From Gavia stellata (Eukaryota > Chordata > Aves > Gaviiformes > Gaviidae): a stretch of DNA of 64,000 nt. The stretch covers positions 17,757,553 through 17,821,552 of the forward strand of contig NC_082594.1 in assembly GCF_030936135.1 (NCBI RefSeq), given 5' to 3'. This document shows positions 13,160 through 24,179 of this stretch, piece after piece; position 1 is the first letter of the stretch, and each line of letters begins with the position of its first letter. The notes beneath the pieces are model-generated. The model made no database searches and was not told the origin of the DNA. It saw only the letters and a list, made by a program, of their open reading frames with translations. Position numbers and translations under genes: made by a program.

Positions 13160-14211
13160 GGAAACAGGTGGATTGAAACCTGGCTGAATGTCTGGGCCCA
13201 GAGAGTGGTGATCAGTGGAATGAAGTCTGCTTGGAGGCCAGTAACTAGCAGTGTTGTCCGCAGGGGTCAATACTGGGTCCAGTCCCGTTTAAAATGTTCA
13301 TTAATGATCTGGATGATAGGGCAGAGTATTCCCTCAGCAAGTTTTCCTGACAACACAAAACTGGGAGGAGTGGCTGAATGCCAGGGTGTCGTGCTACCAC
13401 ACAGCGGGACCTCAACAGGCCGGAGAAATGGGCTGACAGAAACCTCATGAAGTTCAACAAGGAGCAGTGCAAAGTCCTGCACCTGGGGAGGAACAACCCC
13501 AGGCACCAGTACATGCTGGGTGCCAGCCAGGTGGAAAGCAGCTTTGCAGGAAAGGACCTGGGGGTCCTGGTGGACAGCAGGTTGAACATAAACCAACAAT
13601 CCTTGGTGGCAAAGAAGGCAAAGGGAATCCTGGGCTGCATCAGGCAAAGCATTGCCAGCAGGTCAAGGGAGGCAATCCTTCCCCTTTACTCAGCACTGGT
13701 GAGGCCACACCTGGAGTACTGTGTCCAGTTCTGGGCTCCTCAGTACAGAAGAGACATGGACATGCTGGAGAGAGTCCAATGAAGGGCCGCAAAGATGATT
13801 AAGAGACTGGAACATCTTTTCTATGAGGAAAGCCCAAGCGAGCTGGGACAGTTTAGCCTGGAGAAGAGAAGGCTCAGAGGGGATCTTATCAATGTCTATA
13901 AATATCTGAAGTGAGGGTGCAAAGAGGATGGAGCCAGGCACTTTTCAGTGGTGCCCAGGGACAGGACCAGAGGCAATGGGCACAAAGTGAAACACAGGAG
14001 GCTCTGTCTGAACATCAGGAAACACTTTTTTGCACTAGCACAGGTTGCCCAGAGATGTTGTGGAGCCTCCGTCCTTGGAGATATTCAAAAGCTATCTGGA
14101 CACAGTCCTGAGCAACCAGCTCTAGGTGACCCTGCTTGAGCAGGAGGTTGGACCAGATGATCTCCAGAGGTCCCTTCAACCTCAACCATTCTCTGACTCT
14201 GTGATTCTGTG
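13160..14211 (+). mobile_element. CR1 LINE fragment, degraded reverse-transcriptase 3' half
   Basis: A 5'-truncated CR1 whose ORF2 is broken. The frame around the RT core is shifted near 13250-13340, where the usual FADDTKLGG-like motif has decayed to P-D-N-T-K-L-G-G. An open stretch from 13378 then encodes the conserved region containing KDLGVLVDSRLN and [12 protein letters not shown], and it ends at a TGA at 13780. Homology continues out of frame through the R-T-R-G-N-G-H-K motif near 13970 to the 3' UTR and the CR1 tail (gtgattctgtg) at 14211. It is inactive and older than the 53-kb copy. Confidence 0.93.
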
Positions 14212-15829
14212 AACTGGAAGAGAGAAGTTGACAGGAACAGCAAGGCAGGATAAATGCCCATGAAGATAATCTCAGTGATGAGTTTTGAGTGAGCTGTAGG
14301 AAGGGTTGAAGGCAGCAAGTGCCCAGGAACTGAGTAGAGGAGTGGAGGTAGAGAGCATCCACCAAAGAAGAAGTCAATAAGTACAGAAGGACAGTTTTAG
14401 GCTGAATGACTGTGTTTCTTTGTGCTCCAGGCCATTTTATACTCCTCCCATTCTGTTACCAAGGTACTGGTTGCCACCCATCAGCTCTCAGTAGCTATGT
14501 CCCTCAGCAGCTCTGATGTCCAAACTGGTTATTACAATTAGTTATAAATCAGGTGTAAACCACACAGCCTGGCTCTGTCAAACCTCCCTCACCTGCAGCT
14601 TGGGTTGAAGATAAGACACTACACAGGTAACCGCATCCTGCAGAAGAACACACTATCTCATGGAAATAGTACATCAGCAAACCCAGAAATCACACTTATT
14701 GCCAAAGAAACATGAAAGGGCAATAAAGAAACTGTTCTATTCTATGAAAGTATGAATAAGCAAAGGGTTGTATTATTTAGAAACAAGAGGTGGGATTATG
14801 AATGAATGTAGACATCTACAGTGCAAATGCCTCCATCTGAAATAATTACCATGGGCTCCCTTTATAGCTGCTGAGAGAGACAATATGACGACAATAGAGA
14901 GAAACAGATACCTTCACATGAACCTCTCCCTAAAAATACCCATTCATCTCTGCTGACTACAGGGAGGCATGATGCCCATCTGGGCTAGTCTTATAACCTC
15001 AGTTTCTTTTTAGGCTTTAGTAAGCTAAAAACAGTAGTGCTGAATTAGAATTAGTTTTCAGCAATATGGGCAAATGTTTAAAAGAACATGAGTAATCAAA
15101 TTATGTGCTGTCTAGTCCTCATTTTCTCATTTGCTAAATTGACTCAGATTAATAGAAAATAGAATAGCAGGAAGAATGCAAGTGAGAGACGTCAGAAGTG
15201 AGACAAAAGCCAGGATTTTCTAGATGTATGAGAAGAGAAAGAAGCTTTACAGAAAAGAACAGACTAAGTATAGCTATTTCTCAAATGTAGGAGGAGACAG
15301 TTTTGCATTAGTGATGGGATGTAAAGAAGACCTCCACTCCAAGTTGGTGCTCCTCTCGTTGTGAACTTGTTTTCAGGCAGTTTCTCACCTGCCCATGACC
15401 CCCAACTTTCATATAAAACTTTTCCTTGGAAACGTAGACAATTTAGTTATCTTATCTACTGGGCTGAGCATCCATTACTGTTTTTTAACACAGAATTTAC
15501 TATTTTTATTGTTTCTCACATTTTTTATTTCTGTGTTATCAATAGAACTAACTTCCTTCATCTATGAATTATTTATGTCTTTTTTCTATAGCCTTATTCT
15601 TTATTTGCTCATTGTAATTTTTGTTTACAATGACTAATATTGTTTTAACACATTCTTGTGAAAGCCTAATTGCCCTGCAGTGGGAGCTCTCAATTTCTTT
15701 TGGTTCCTGATTCCTGTCTGGGAGCCAGCATGCCAAAACTGCTTATTTTTGCCAGAGAGTGCCACAGAACAATCCTCTCTATAAATGAATCCGAGATAGA
15801 GAACCTGAAGAAACATAACAAGACAGCTC
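14212..15829. other. Intergenic, nothing recognised
   Basis: Unique-looking DNA between a CR1 and an ancient LINE relic. Short T-rich stretch at 15480-15620. No gene signals. Confidence 0.6.
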
Positions 15830-16490
15830 GTCCATGCCTACAGCCATAAGGCAGGATCAGTCTACACCTAAGTGTTCCCGAAGGATGAAGGGTGTTTGCC
15901 CAACTTGTGCTTAAAAACTTTCAATGATAAACACACCATGGATCCCTTAAGCAAGACAGTCTAGTGCTCAGCTGTCCTTACTGTTGAACTGGATCTCCTA
16001 ACATCTGCTGAAATGTAAGACTACTGGTTTTTCTTGTTCATAATAGTATAGTTTATTTGTTTCTTCCCTTCAAAACCATTTACACACATGAAGACTATTT
16101 TCACATCCCTCTTCAGTCTTGTCTTCCTACTAAATAATCTCGGTTCTTTCAGTCCTACTGCTTATATAATTTGCTAGATCTGGTGTTTGTGGGGTTGGTT
16201 TGGGGATATTTTTTTTCTCTCCTCTATCAGCAGATCTGCAGCTTCCATGAATTTCATCATCCAGAACTGTACCCAATGTCCCAGTTAAGACGAACCAAAA
16301 TGCCAGGGAGAGGAGGGTTATTCAGCATGGATGGAAGGTTGCACTTTTGTTTAAGCATTCCAGTATGACTCCTGCAATTTTCACAACTGTATGACACCGT
16401 TGTCTCACGCTCAGTTTATGATCTGCTACACTCAGAACTGCTACAGAGGATCCCTGCCTTTTCCTTCATACTAAGTTAATTTCAGTATTA
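15830..16490 (-). repeat. Ancient CR1/L3-like LINE relic, 3' part
   Basis: Read on the minus strand, this resembles the 3' third of old vertebrate CR1/L3 elements. Recognisable landmarks are the segment around 16420 (L-G-V-L and D-H-K-L-like, decayed), the stretch around 16265-16300 matching the 'C-cc-agaactggacacaatactccag' region, the 16090-16130 stretch, and the 15900-15950 'cactccatggat' tail. Heavily mutated, with no coding capacity. The assignment is from remembered consensus features, not alignment. Confidence 0.55.
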
Positions 16491-16599
16491 CTTGCTGTCT
16501 ATCATGCCCACACAAGAACAGAAAACACATAAAAGGTCCATTTGTCATTGAGATCTCTTTGTGATTTCCACCTGCATAGAATGGCCAGAAAGCAAATCA

Positions 16600-17035
16600 A
16601 ATATCCTTAAGAAACCTGTTGAGCAGAAAGAAAGCAGAGACAATGGCCAGTAAAAAAAGAAATTGTTTTGCTCATGTGTCCTGGTTGTTTACACTCTGCA
16701 CTGAGACATTCCCTTCTTTTCCTCAAGGCTGAGTTAGGGGCCAGGATCAGCAGGAAAGGAGGTTCATAAATAAGTACCAGAGAATAGTAGCTAAAAAAGT
16801 AGGAGTATCTGTTCAGGCAGGATTTGACAATGGCAGCCAGGGATGGAGAGAGGTGCTGTCTGGCTGCAGTCCAGATGTGCTGGAAGGAGGTAGAGGGAAG
16901 CTGCGAAGAGAACAGCTGGGACCTGCAGATAAAGCCAGAGTAGACAGACAACTCAGTCCATTTCCACCCAGGGTACAGGACACCATCGGGTGCCAATAGA
17001 AACCAAGGCATTGTCTCATTTGGCATTGACACTTG
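16600..17035 (+). repeat. Possible third, diverged copy of the 10.76-kb repeat
   Basis: 16808-16920 reads tgttcaggcaggatttgaca, then ggcagccaggga, and about 80 bp later agctgggacctg. The order and spacing match the 10.77-kb block (gctcaggcagggtcacacag, ggcagccaggga, ggctgggacctgg). It sits between two halves of an ancient CR1/L3-like relic, as an insertion would. Boundaries are uncertain. Confidence 0.35.
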
Positions 17036-17560
17036 ACTCTTTCTGAAGGGTTAATCCTGTATACGCTGTTTTCTAGACCTCTCATCATTTTTGCTGATCT
17101 CTTCTGGACTGTACCCAGCTGGTCACAACTGTTTTGAACAGCATTTCAACAGAGACATTGCCATTGCAGCATGATGCTTGAAAGGTGGAAGCTTTCTACC
17201 TACTCATTTAGTTAAAACGCCCGATTAGATAGCAAGGGCAGGACTGACACCTCTCTTCTTGTAGAACTGCTGCCTCACCAGTTGCTCTCTCTCAACTCTC
17301 TCAGAAGGCGGTCATTGTCAAGTCAGTGTAATACTTTGCACCTGTGCTTATTTTGAATTCTATCCCCATCCTCTAGTGTCTCCAGCATCTCCCAGGTTGA
17401 TACCATCTGTAAATTTAATAAGCAACCTCTCTATTCTACCATGCAAGTCATTAATTAAAATATCGAGTAATTCCAGACCCAGAACAGTCTCCTGTGAACA
17501 TGGCTCGATATATGTTTCTACAATTGGATCAGGCTTTTGACATTTTTCACCATTGATTCA
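17036..17560 (-). repeat. Ancient CR1/L3-like LINE relic, RT C-terminal part
   Basis: On the minus strand the stretch 17480-17400 decays from the LINE reverse transcriptase C-terminal core; the remains of the F-A-D-D motif read F-T-D-G near 17420. The plus-strand text 'atctgtaaatttaataagc' at about 17410 is the common form in old L3/CR1 copies. It is probably the same element as 15830-16490, split by the intervening block. Confidence 0.5.
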
Positions 17561-20500
17561 AATTGCTAATTAAAAAAAAAAAAAGAGACAGACCCTCCTG
17601 TAGTGCAGATTTACTGACAGCCAGAGACCAAATGTCAATTTACACCCATTGCGAATCTATGACTGTATCTTCAACTAAAGATCACTTCACATATGAAAAC
17701 TCTAGCAACTTATTCTGAAAAAGCATTGGGTGAAGTTCTCAGTGTTAGCCTTAACCACAGCCACAAGGCTGTTCAGTCCCCTGAAAATGAGTGTTCTGGC
17801 GTTTCTAATATGTCCAAAGTGATCCATCCCCCAACTCCGTGCCAGGGTCCTGCTCCTCTGGCTTTATATACTGTGTACACTCTAGTGCATACCTGGGCTT
17901 TCTTCTGCAGTAAACCGAGTGGTTCCCTTGGTGGGGACAGGCTGTCACCAGCTACAGCATATTCTGGATTGGGATGCAGATCGATCAGCACTACTGAGGC
18001 AAGCCAGGCCCCACCACTTGGCCGTGGAAAGCTGTCTGGTGCTAACAGCAATGCTAGCAAGGGTACTTCAGTCCCAGAGTGTCCCCTGCAGAAAGCTGGG
18101 ACCTCACAACTGCTCTTGTCACTGACGTCACCTTCCCCAAGCTTCTACTGGTGGATCTTGACCACCCTCCCCAGTTCCTTTTCTCTCCCTTTAACTGCCC
18201 AGTGGAAAAAGGCAGCATGTGCTGTGGCTGGTTTTTGACCGTGCCCGCAGTGGCAGTGTGGCTATGCATGCTAGCTCGGTAATGCAAGCCAAAAAGAGCA
18301 GATTGAGGTCTACTCAGGGTTGGGGGAGGGAGGGAGGAAGGAGGAAAGGAAAGAAAGAAACTGTGCACAAAGCTCGGAAAAGAAAATTTAATATATGTAG
18401 ATTATTTTGATAAATACCAGATCACTCAAAGTATACCTTTTTTTTAAAGAGGTCTTTATCAGCAGATCCTGAGCGCATGTGAAGGGGAGGAGGAGAAGAA
18501 AGGAGATGGCAAGTCCTTGACATCAAAATGTCTAAAAGTGTTTACTATATGTAAAGACCTTTTTCTTAGATCAAAATTTTATATCTCCTGAGGTGATTCA
18601 GGTGTTCGTTGAAAATACTTTAGCAACCACTCTGAGATGCATGCTCATAAACCTAGCAGCTTGCACCCTGACTTACACCCAGAGCCAGGCAATGCAATGG
18701 TCTCTACTATACTGCATGTTTTGACAAAGAGTTTTGAGACCATCACCCTAAGATGAAGGCTCATAGCAGAGAGACCATGTTCTTACAGGAAACCTACATG
18801 TGGAATTACAATCCCTTTCTACTCTGGAGCAGGGCAGAAATACTTGATGGTCGTTGGGAATTACCATGGGGAATTACCACGGGCCACTGCAGCCTGAACA
18901 TTTGCACTGATGGGACAACTCAAGCAAAAGTCTTCTCTCTCCCAAAAGCTCTTCACAGGCAATCACGCTGATCCAGAGAATTTACTGTGAAACAGACACT
19001 GTTGTCTACAGCTAGCCATCCACCTCTGTAAATGCAAGGTATATTGATCCAGGAAAGCCTTTAAGCACAGCATTCATCTTCTGGACTTCATTTATATTCT
19101 TAAAGTTCAGCAAGTGCTAAAGGGCTTTGCTGTACTTAAGCTTGCAGCACCTTAAAAGCTCAGACCTTCAATTAGCAGTCTTCAAACCACAGTCCCAAAG
19201 CCCTCACCACCGGTCAGCGGACCGCTGACCTGGAAGGCAGCCCTGATCCTGACACTGCTTCAGTTCTCCTTTGTCACAGAATGGTGTGAACTGCAATGGT
19301 CTGGACCCAATGGCTTTGCTTGGGGATCTGGACTCACACTATGTGGGAGGCTCTGGACTAACCAGAAGATAAATCATGCATGATCAGCCACTTTGCTGGT
19401 GAGTTACTCTGGGGTCTCTGTCAGGAACAGATGACTATAGAGGAAATGCTGGTTAGGCACAGATTAACCCAAGATATCCTATACCTGGGTGTAGTTCAGA
19501 GTGAAAATATGAAGGCTATTCCTTTTGAATTATGAATAGGTATTTCTTCTGTGGTTTTGAACCTCCTATCTGCTTGGCTTCAACTCCTGCAAATGCATTT
19601 ATCCAAACCTCCATCTGTTGCCTCACCTCTGTCATAAATGTCAAGAGCAAGAGTTGGTCACCACCTGCAAACAATGGTAGCTGTTCAGGGCATGATCTAT
19701 TTATTATTTACACCCTGTTAAAACCCTGATCTGGAAAGGTCCACTTATTTGCTTTGGGGGTTTCCATAGTGTTCTTCATTGAGGTATCCAAGGGCTCCAC
19801 AAACATTAGTTTCTCTTGTGAAATGAGGCAGTGACATTTCTCCATGTAATAGTCCAGGAACCAAGGTGCATAGACTAAAGACAAAAGAACCCATTCACTC
19901 TGAATGCTAGATTTCCTTGACTAGATTTCAGGGTTTTAGGTATTACCTAGGATATAATAAATTCAAAGCAGAGCTGCAACTGCTTGTAGAAAACCCGTTC
20001 TGCAGTTGAGACCCTAGAGTCTCAGTGTAAACAACTCAGAAAACAACCAATGATTAGGAAACCATCTGTGAATGGCTGAAGTGATCTACCTTGCACCACC
20101 AAGGGAGGCATGACAGAGGTGCCCTAGGCAACATTCACACTCAGCAGGGGCTCAGACTCCAGTCCCCAGGCCCTGTCTTGTTACCCAGTCATCCCAGACT
20201 GACCATATCCAGACCCTGGCTCCTTGCACGTGACCCTGGTGCCAAGATCCAGTCCCCCTTGCAACATTTTCTGCTTTGTTCCTTGCCCAAAGCCTTGGAA
20301 AGGAAGGGAAAAGAGGAGCAATTACCCCAGCATCATTAAATGTGTGGCACTAAATGGGGGCATATGTGCCACATTCCACTAGTTCCTGCTCTTGTGGGTG
20401 AGAGCTGCAAGGAGCAGGAAATTCCTGAGGAGGTAGAAAGAGTGGTGTAGAGACAAACAGAGGAGGTGGATGGAGCTCTGGCAGTCACAGGACCCTCTCC

Positions 20501-22199
20501 CACCTCCTTTCCCTGCCATGTGCATTCATGCAAGCCCACTGGGAGAAGACGATACTGTCTGGGACAGTGGGACCAAAGTGCTTGCGGGTAAGAGGAAGCT
20601 TCTCTTCCGATGGCTTGCTGTAGCTCCCACATCTCCTAATCTGGGGTGCTCACTTGCAGCCAACTGTTAGGAGGGGAGAAGAATTGCTGTGGAAGAGATG
20701 TTGGACGTGGAAGAATTCTGCATCCTAGAAAAGGCAATGGCTTTTCCTCACCCCAGCTCCTACCTCCAGTTTCAGATCATTTATGCCTTTTTTTTTACAT
20801 TTCCCGTATCTGGTTTCTGGCCCCTCTTCGTTTGATTTGGGAACTTATGATGCTATGCTGTCTGTGTACAGCACAGGTAGTGCTTCAGGAAAAGGGGGGG
20901 CTATGTCTCTGCTTTCTGTCCAGCACCAGGTCAGGTGAAGGTGTGTATCAGGCCACAGCTGCTGTTGCAGCAATAATCCTTCTCTGCTCAGGGCTGATGT
21001 ATACCCAGCAGAGATGGAATAACAAGTCCACTTAATGCAATTGCTGCCAAGGCTCATCTGCATAGGTGCAAAATGCATTTTTTGGTTACATTTAATGTCC
21101 ACGCTAATTAGCGATGATAAAGAGTTGTGGGGAGGGAATGCATATGATGGATATTTTGTCAGACTTCTCATTGTTCCAACACTACATGTTGCTGAAATGT
21201 TGACTTTTTACAACAGTGCAAAACGATATCTTTTTCCCTAGCCTCCTTCTCAGAAATGCCTGAACCTGAAGTTTTACAGACAAGTACGCAGCACAAGAAG
21301 TTTCACCACGAGCCTTTAAGATGTGGCAAAGCTACAACCAACTGAAAATCTTTGGAAAGGAAGACTTGAGCAACCTAGTCGGGACAGCTGCTCTTCCTCC
21401 CCTCCACAGTTTCCTCTGAGTCCTCTACTGCTTCTGTAAGCCTCAGGTGATCTTTTGTTTTTTTATTTTTTTTAGCAGAAGCCACTTACCCACATCCCTA
21501 TCCACTTTCAGTTGCACTGGACCAGTGCTGGCTTGTATCACTCTCCTCCTGGCTGAAGCCAATGGACACAAGCTTTCGAATCCCCTCTGCTCTGGAGTCA
21601 CCGTAGAGCAGAGGTACATCCCACACTGATGGGAACTGCCAGTCTCTGATCAGACTTAAAATTTCTGTGTATGAATTAAAATCACCTGCCCCGAGAAGTT
21701 CTCACAGAGAGGCTAGGTGCATGTGAGTGACATCTCATCTTTATACATGCTTGTAAATTTATATGCATGTATTAAAAAAGGGTTAAATGCTGCAGCAAGC
21801 ATACGTTTGTTTAGTCCCCACCAAAGCCTGCCACTCTAGCTGTCAGTGAAGCATTAACAGAGAACTGGTGATCTGAACAGGTCTTGCCCACAGCACGTCT
21901 CCTACAGCAGCCCTAAAGGAAGCCCACTTAACTCTTTCCATTCGCTGCCACACGCAGGTTTTCAGACAGCCCCAAAAGTTTCTTCTCATGAAAGACTCAT
22001 CGTGACTGTGCCAGGCTCTGCTTATTTGTGTCACTGCTCTAACCTGAGCCTGCCTACATGCACTTGCCAGTCATGCTGCTCTTGGCATGTCTTTGAAACC
22101 TTGACACTGTTGTCTCCATTTCTTCCCCTAGTGTTTATCCCTCGTAACATACTCATGCTAGACATGGGGGAGACCCTCATGTTCAGCACAGGGACAAAG
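17561..22199. other. Intergenic, mostly unrecognised
   Basis: A poly(A) run lies at 17573-17584, and a purine-rich tract at 18325-18362. The 181-codon open frame at 17693-18238 has no recognisable domain. The only notable element is the palindrome at 19212. Confidence 0.55.
19212..19230. repeat. 19-bp near-perfect palindrome
   Basis: GGTCAGCGG-A-CCGCTGACC: two 9-bp arms around a single A. The ends are GGTCA and TGACC nuclear-receptor half-sites, but their 9-bp spacing differs from the 3 bp of an estrogen response element. Function unknown. Confidence 0.6.
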
Positions 22200-22474
22200 G
22201 GGCTACCAGGGAGAGTGCCTGGAGGTTGGTCTGTGGGTCCCTGCCACCACGCAGGAGCAGCCATGTATATGTATGGGGAATGGTCTCAGGAACAGGAGGG
22301 AGAGAGAAGAAAGCAGACACCTTGTTTTTTCTTTTTATGGCATCACGTCTGGGCTGTAGCCCTTTCTCAGTGACTTTCTTCACTCCTTTAGGTGTATGTG
22401 GGCTGCAGCCAAAGGGCAGGTCTGGGTGTCCCCAGCTGCCACTGTGTGACCCTGCCTGAGCAAACACACCTGGC
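22200..22474 (-). repeat. Inverted-repeat block, right copy
   Basis: Reverse-complement partner of 10761-11030. The near-identical 70-bp core is 22404-22474; weaker similarity runs down to about 22200. It lies about 1.7 kb upstream of VMO1 pseudogene C, in the same orientation relative to that gene as the left copy has to VMO1-A. This fits an inverted duplication of gene plus upstream DNA. Confidence 0.7.
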
Positions 22475-23799
22475 CCTTCACCTACAGTCTTGGGTTCTTG
22501 CTTGGTTTCTTATTTCAGGGAAAAAAGGTGAGTAGCTTGGTGAAAAATCTCCCTTTCTCAGCTATTTGCTATGCTGTGGTACCTTCTTTTTTTGCACTCA
22601 GATAAAACTACCATGTAACAGGTCCTTTTGGAGTGGGTCTTTGTGTCCCAGTCTTGCCACATTTGGTCCCTTCAAAAAGCGTTTTCTTGCATCACTCTGC
22701 TGAGTCTGTCTTGTCCTCGGTATTAAATTAATTACATAAAAATACTAAATCAAATGAATAATTGGTTACTCATGCTGCACTAGTTCTTGAGTTTCCAATT
22801 TACCTCTTAGAGTGTCTAATTTTCTAACTAATTTTAAAAAGGAGCTAAACCCCTCAAGCAATGCACACTGTGGCATTGGTAGCATTGAAATTTGCAAATT
22901 CATGGCACAGACCTCCGTCATCTGAGTGGGGATCGCTACTGTAGGAGAAGTAAGTTGCCATTTTTAGTATGTATGTATGTATGTATGTTCTGTCTATCTC
23001 CCTCAAGTCCTAGCCTTATCATCCTTCCAGAAAACTTTCCCGAAAAACTTTTGCATTGAGTCAGGCATTGCAACCACAAATGGAAAATTTCAGCACAAAT
23101 GGTTATAGACTGGAAAAGCTACAAGCAACTGAAATCAGTCTTAAAGAAGCAAACAGTAGGAAATCTCAACAGGCTAGCAAGCCTGTACACAGCAACAACA
23201 CATATAACTCTTCCTAGAAGAAAATGTTAGCATCACGCTGGGTCCAAATATCTTGCAGTTCCTCTGAAAAATTGAAATTTATTTCAGGTGGAACCCCAGA
23301 AGAGAATTTTGTAAAAAAAAAAAGGCAATGCATTCAATGAGGCCTCTAACAGGCTTTAGTGTACACACAAACACATAGGCTGTGCATGCAACAAGGAGAG
23401 AAAACATGAGAAAATTAGGAAAGAGAAATACACTCTATAAATGAACACATAAAGCCCCTTACTCTTAATGCACCTTTGAGCAGCACCATTCTTCTGCCCA
23501 ATGGCAGAGTTAGGGTGAGGTTAGGTTTAGGGTCAGGGTCCCAAGGTCCTCAGGGCTGGAAGTCCCTCAGCATCTTGCTTGGTGGAAGAGTTTAAAAGAG
23601 ATAAAAAGCTATGGTCTAGATAACCAATGCCTGGAGAGGAGATGGAATAACTGTCCGAAAAGATCTGAACTTGTTAATAGTCGTGTCAGGTGAGCTGAGA
23701 AAATTTAGCCATTGCATGTCCTCTGCTGAAGCTAGGAGTTGTACTTCTCTGCTGGCAAAAGGTCGATACAATTTTAACAGGAAAAAACTGCTATCACAA
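22475..23799. other. Intergenic, with degenerate telomere-like stretch
   Basis: Contains the ATGT microsatellite and, at 23509-23540, a run of TTAGGG-like words (gttagggtgaggttaggttt). No gene signals. Confidence 0.55.
22967..22988. repeat. (ATGT)n microsatellite
   Basis: Five tandem ATGT units. A short simple repeat with no other feature nearby. Confidence 0.9.
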
Positions 23800-24065
23800 A
23801 GACTGCTTATTTCCTCAAAGTGAGCAAAATGCAGCTATACACCACTTGCTGTGAAACTGTGCTTGCCTTGCTGGCAGGACCTGCCTGTGTGCACTGCTCT
23901 GGGGTTCGCAACCACAGAGGCATTCCTTGGCAGAAGGGTTTGTTCACCAAGTACTTAATTCTCCGTTCATTTGAGGTCAACCTGGCTTTCACCCCTCTCT
24001 TCAGAACTGCAGGAAGCCCACCCCCAGGGCTCTCCATGGGGCAGTGGGGTGAGCGGAGGAGGCTG
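23800..24065 (+). repeat. Duplicated block, first copy (upstream of pseudogene C)
   Basis: Diverged homology to 31880-32170. Shared landmarks in order are tcaaagtga, acttaattctc, cctctcttcaga and gctctcc-tgg, with consistent spacing. It precedes exon 1 of VMO1 pseudogene C. It is either a segmental duplicate or an unrecognised old repeat. Confidence 0.45.
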
Positions 24066-24179
24066 CTAGTGGAAAACTCTGATATATGAACTGCCCACCC
24101 TGCCACAGCCTTGTCCCAGTGACAGTGAGGACGGGTCACTCAGGCCAATGTTATCACCAGACCAGAGCTCAAACCCAGA

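Noticed and set aside
13780..14139. Short open frames downstream of the RT segment at 13.4-13.8 kb
   Set aside because: They are out-of-frame remains of the same CR1 element, not separate genes.
17693..18238. 181-codon ATG-initiated open frame, the longest outside repeats
   Set aside because: No domain, signal or splice context, mixed low-complexity composition, and an equally long open frame on the other strand; consistent with chance.
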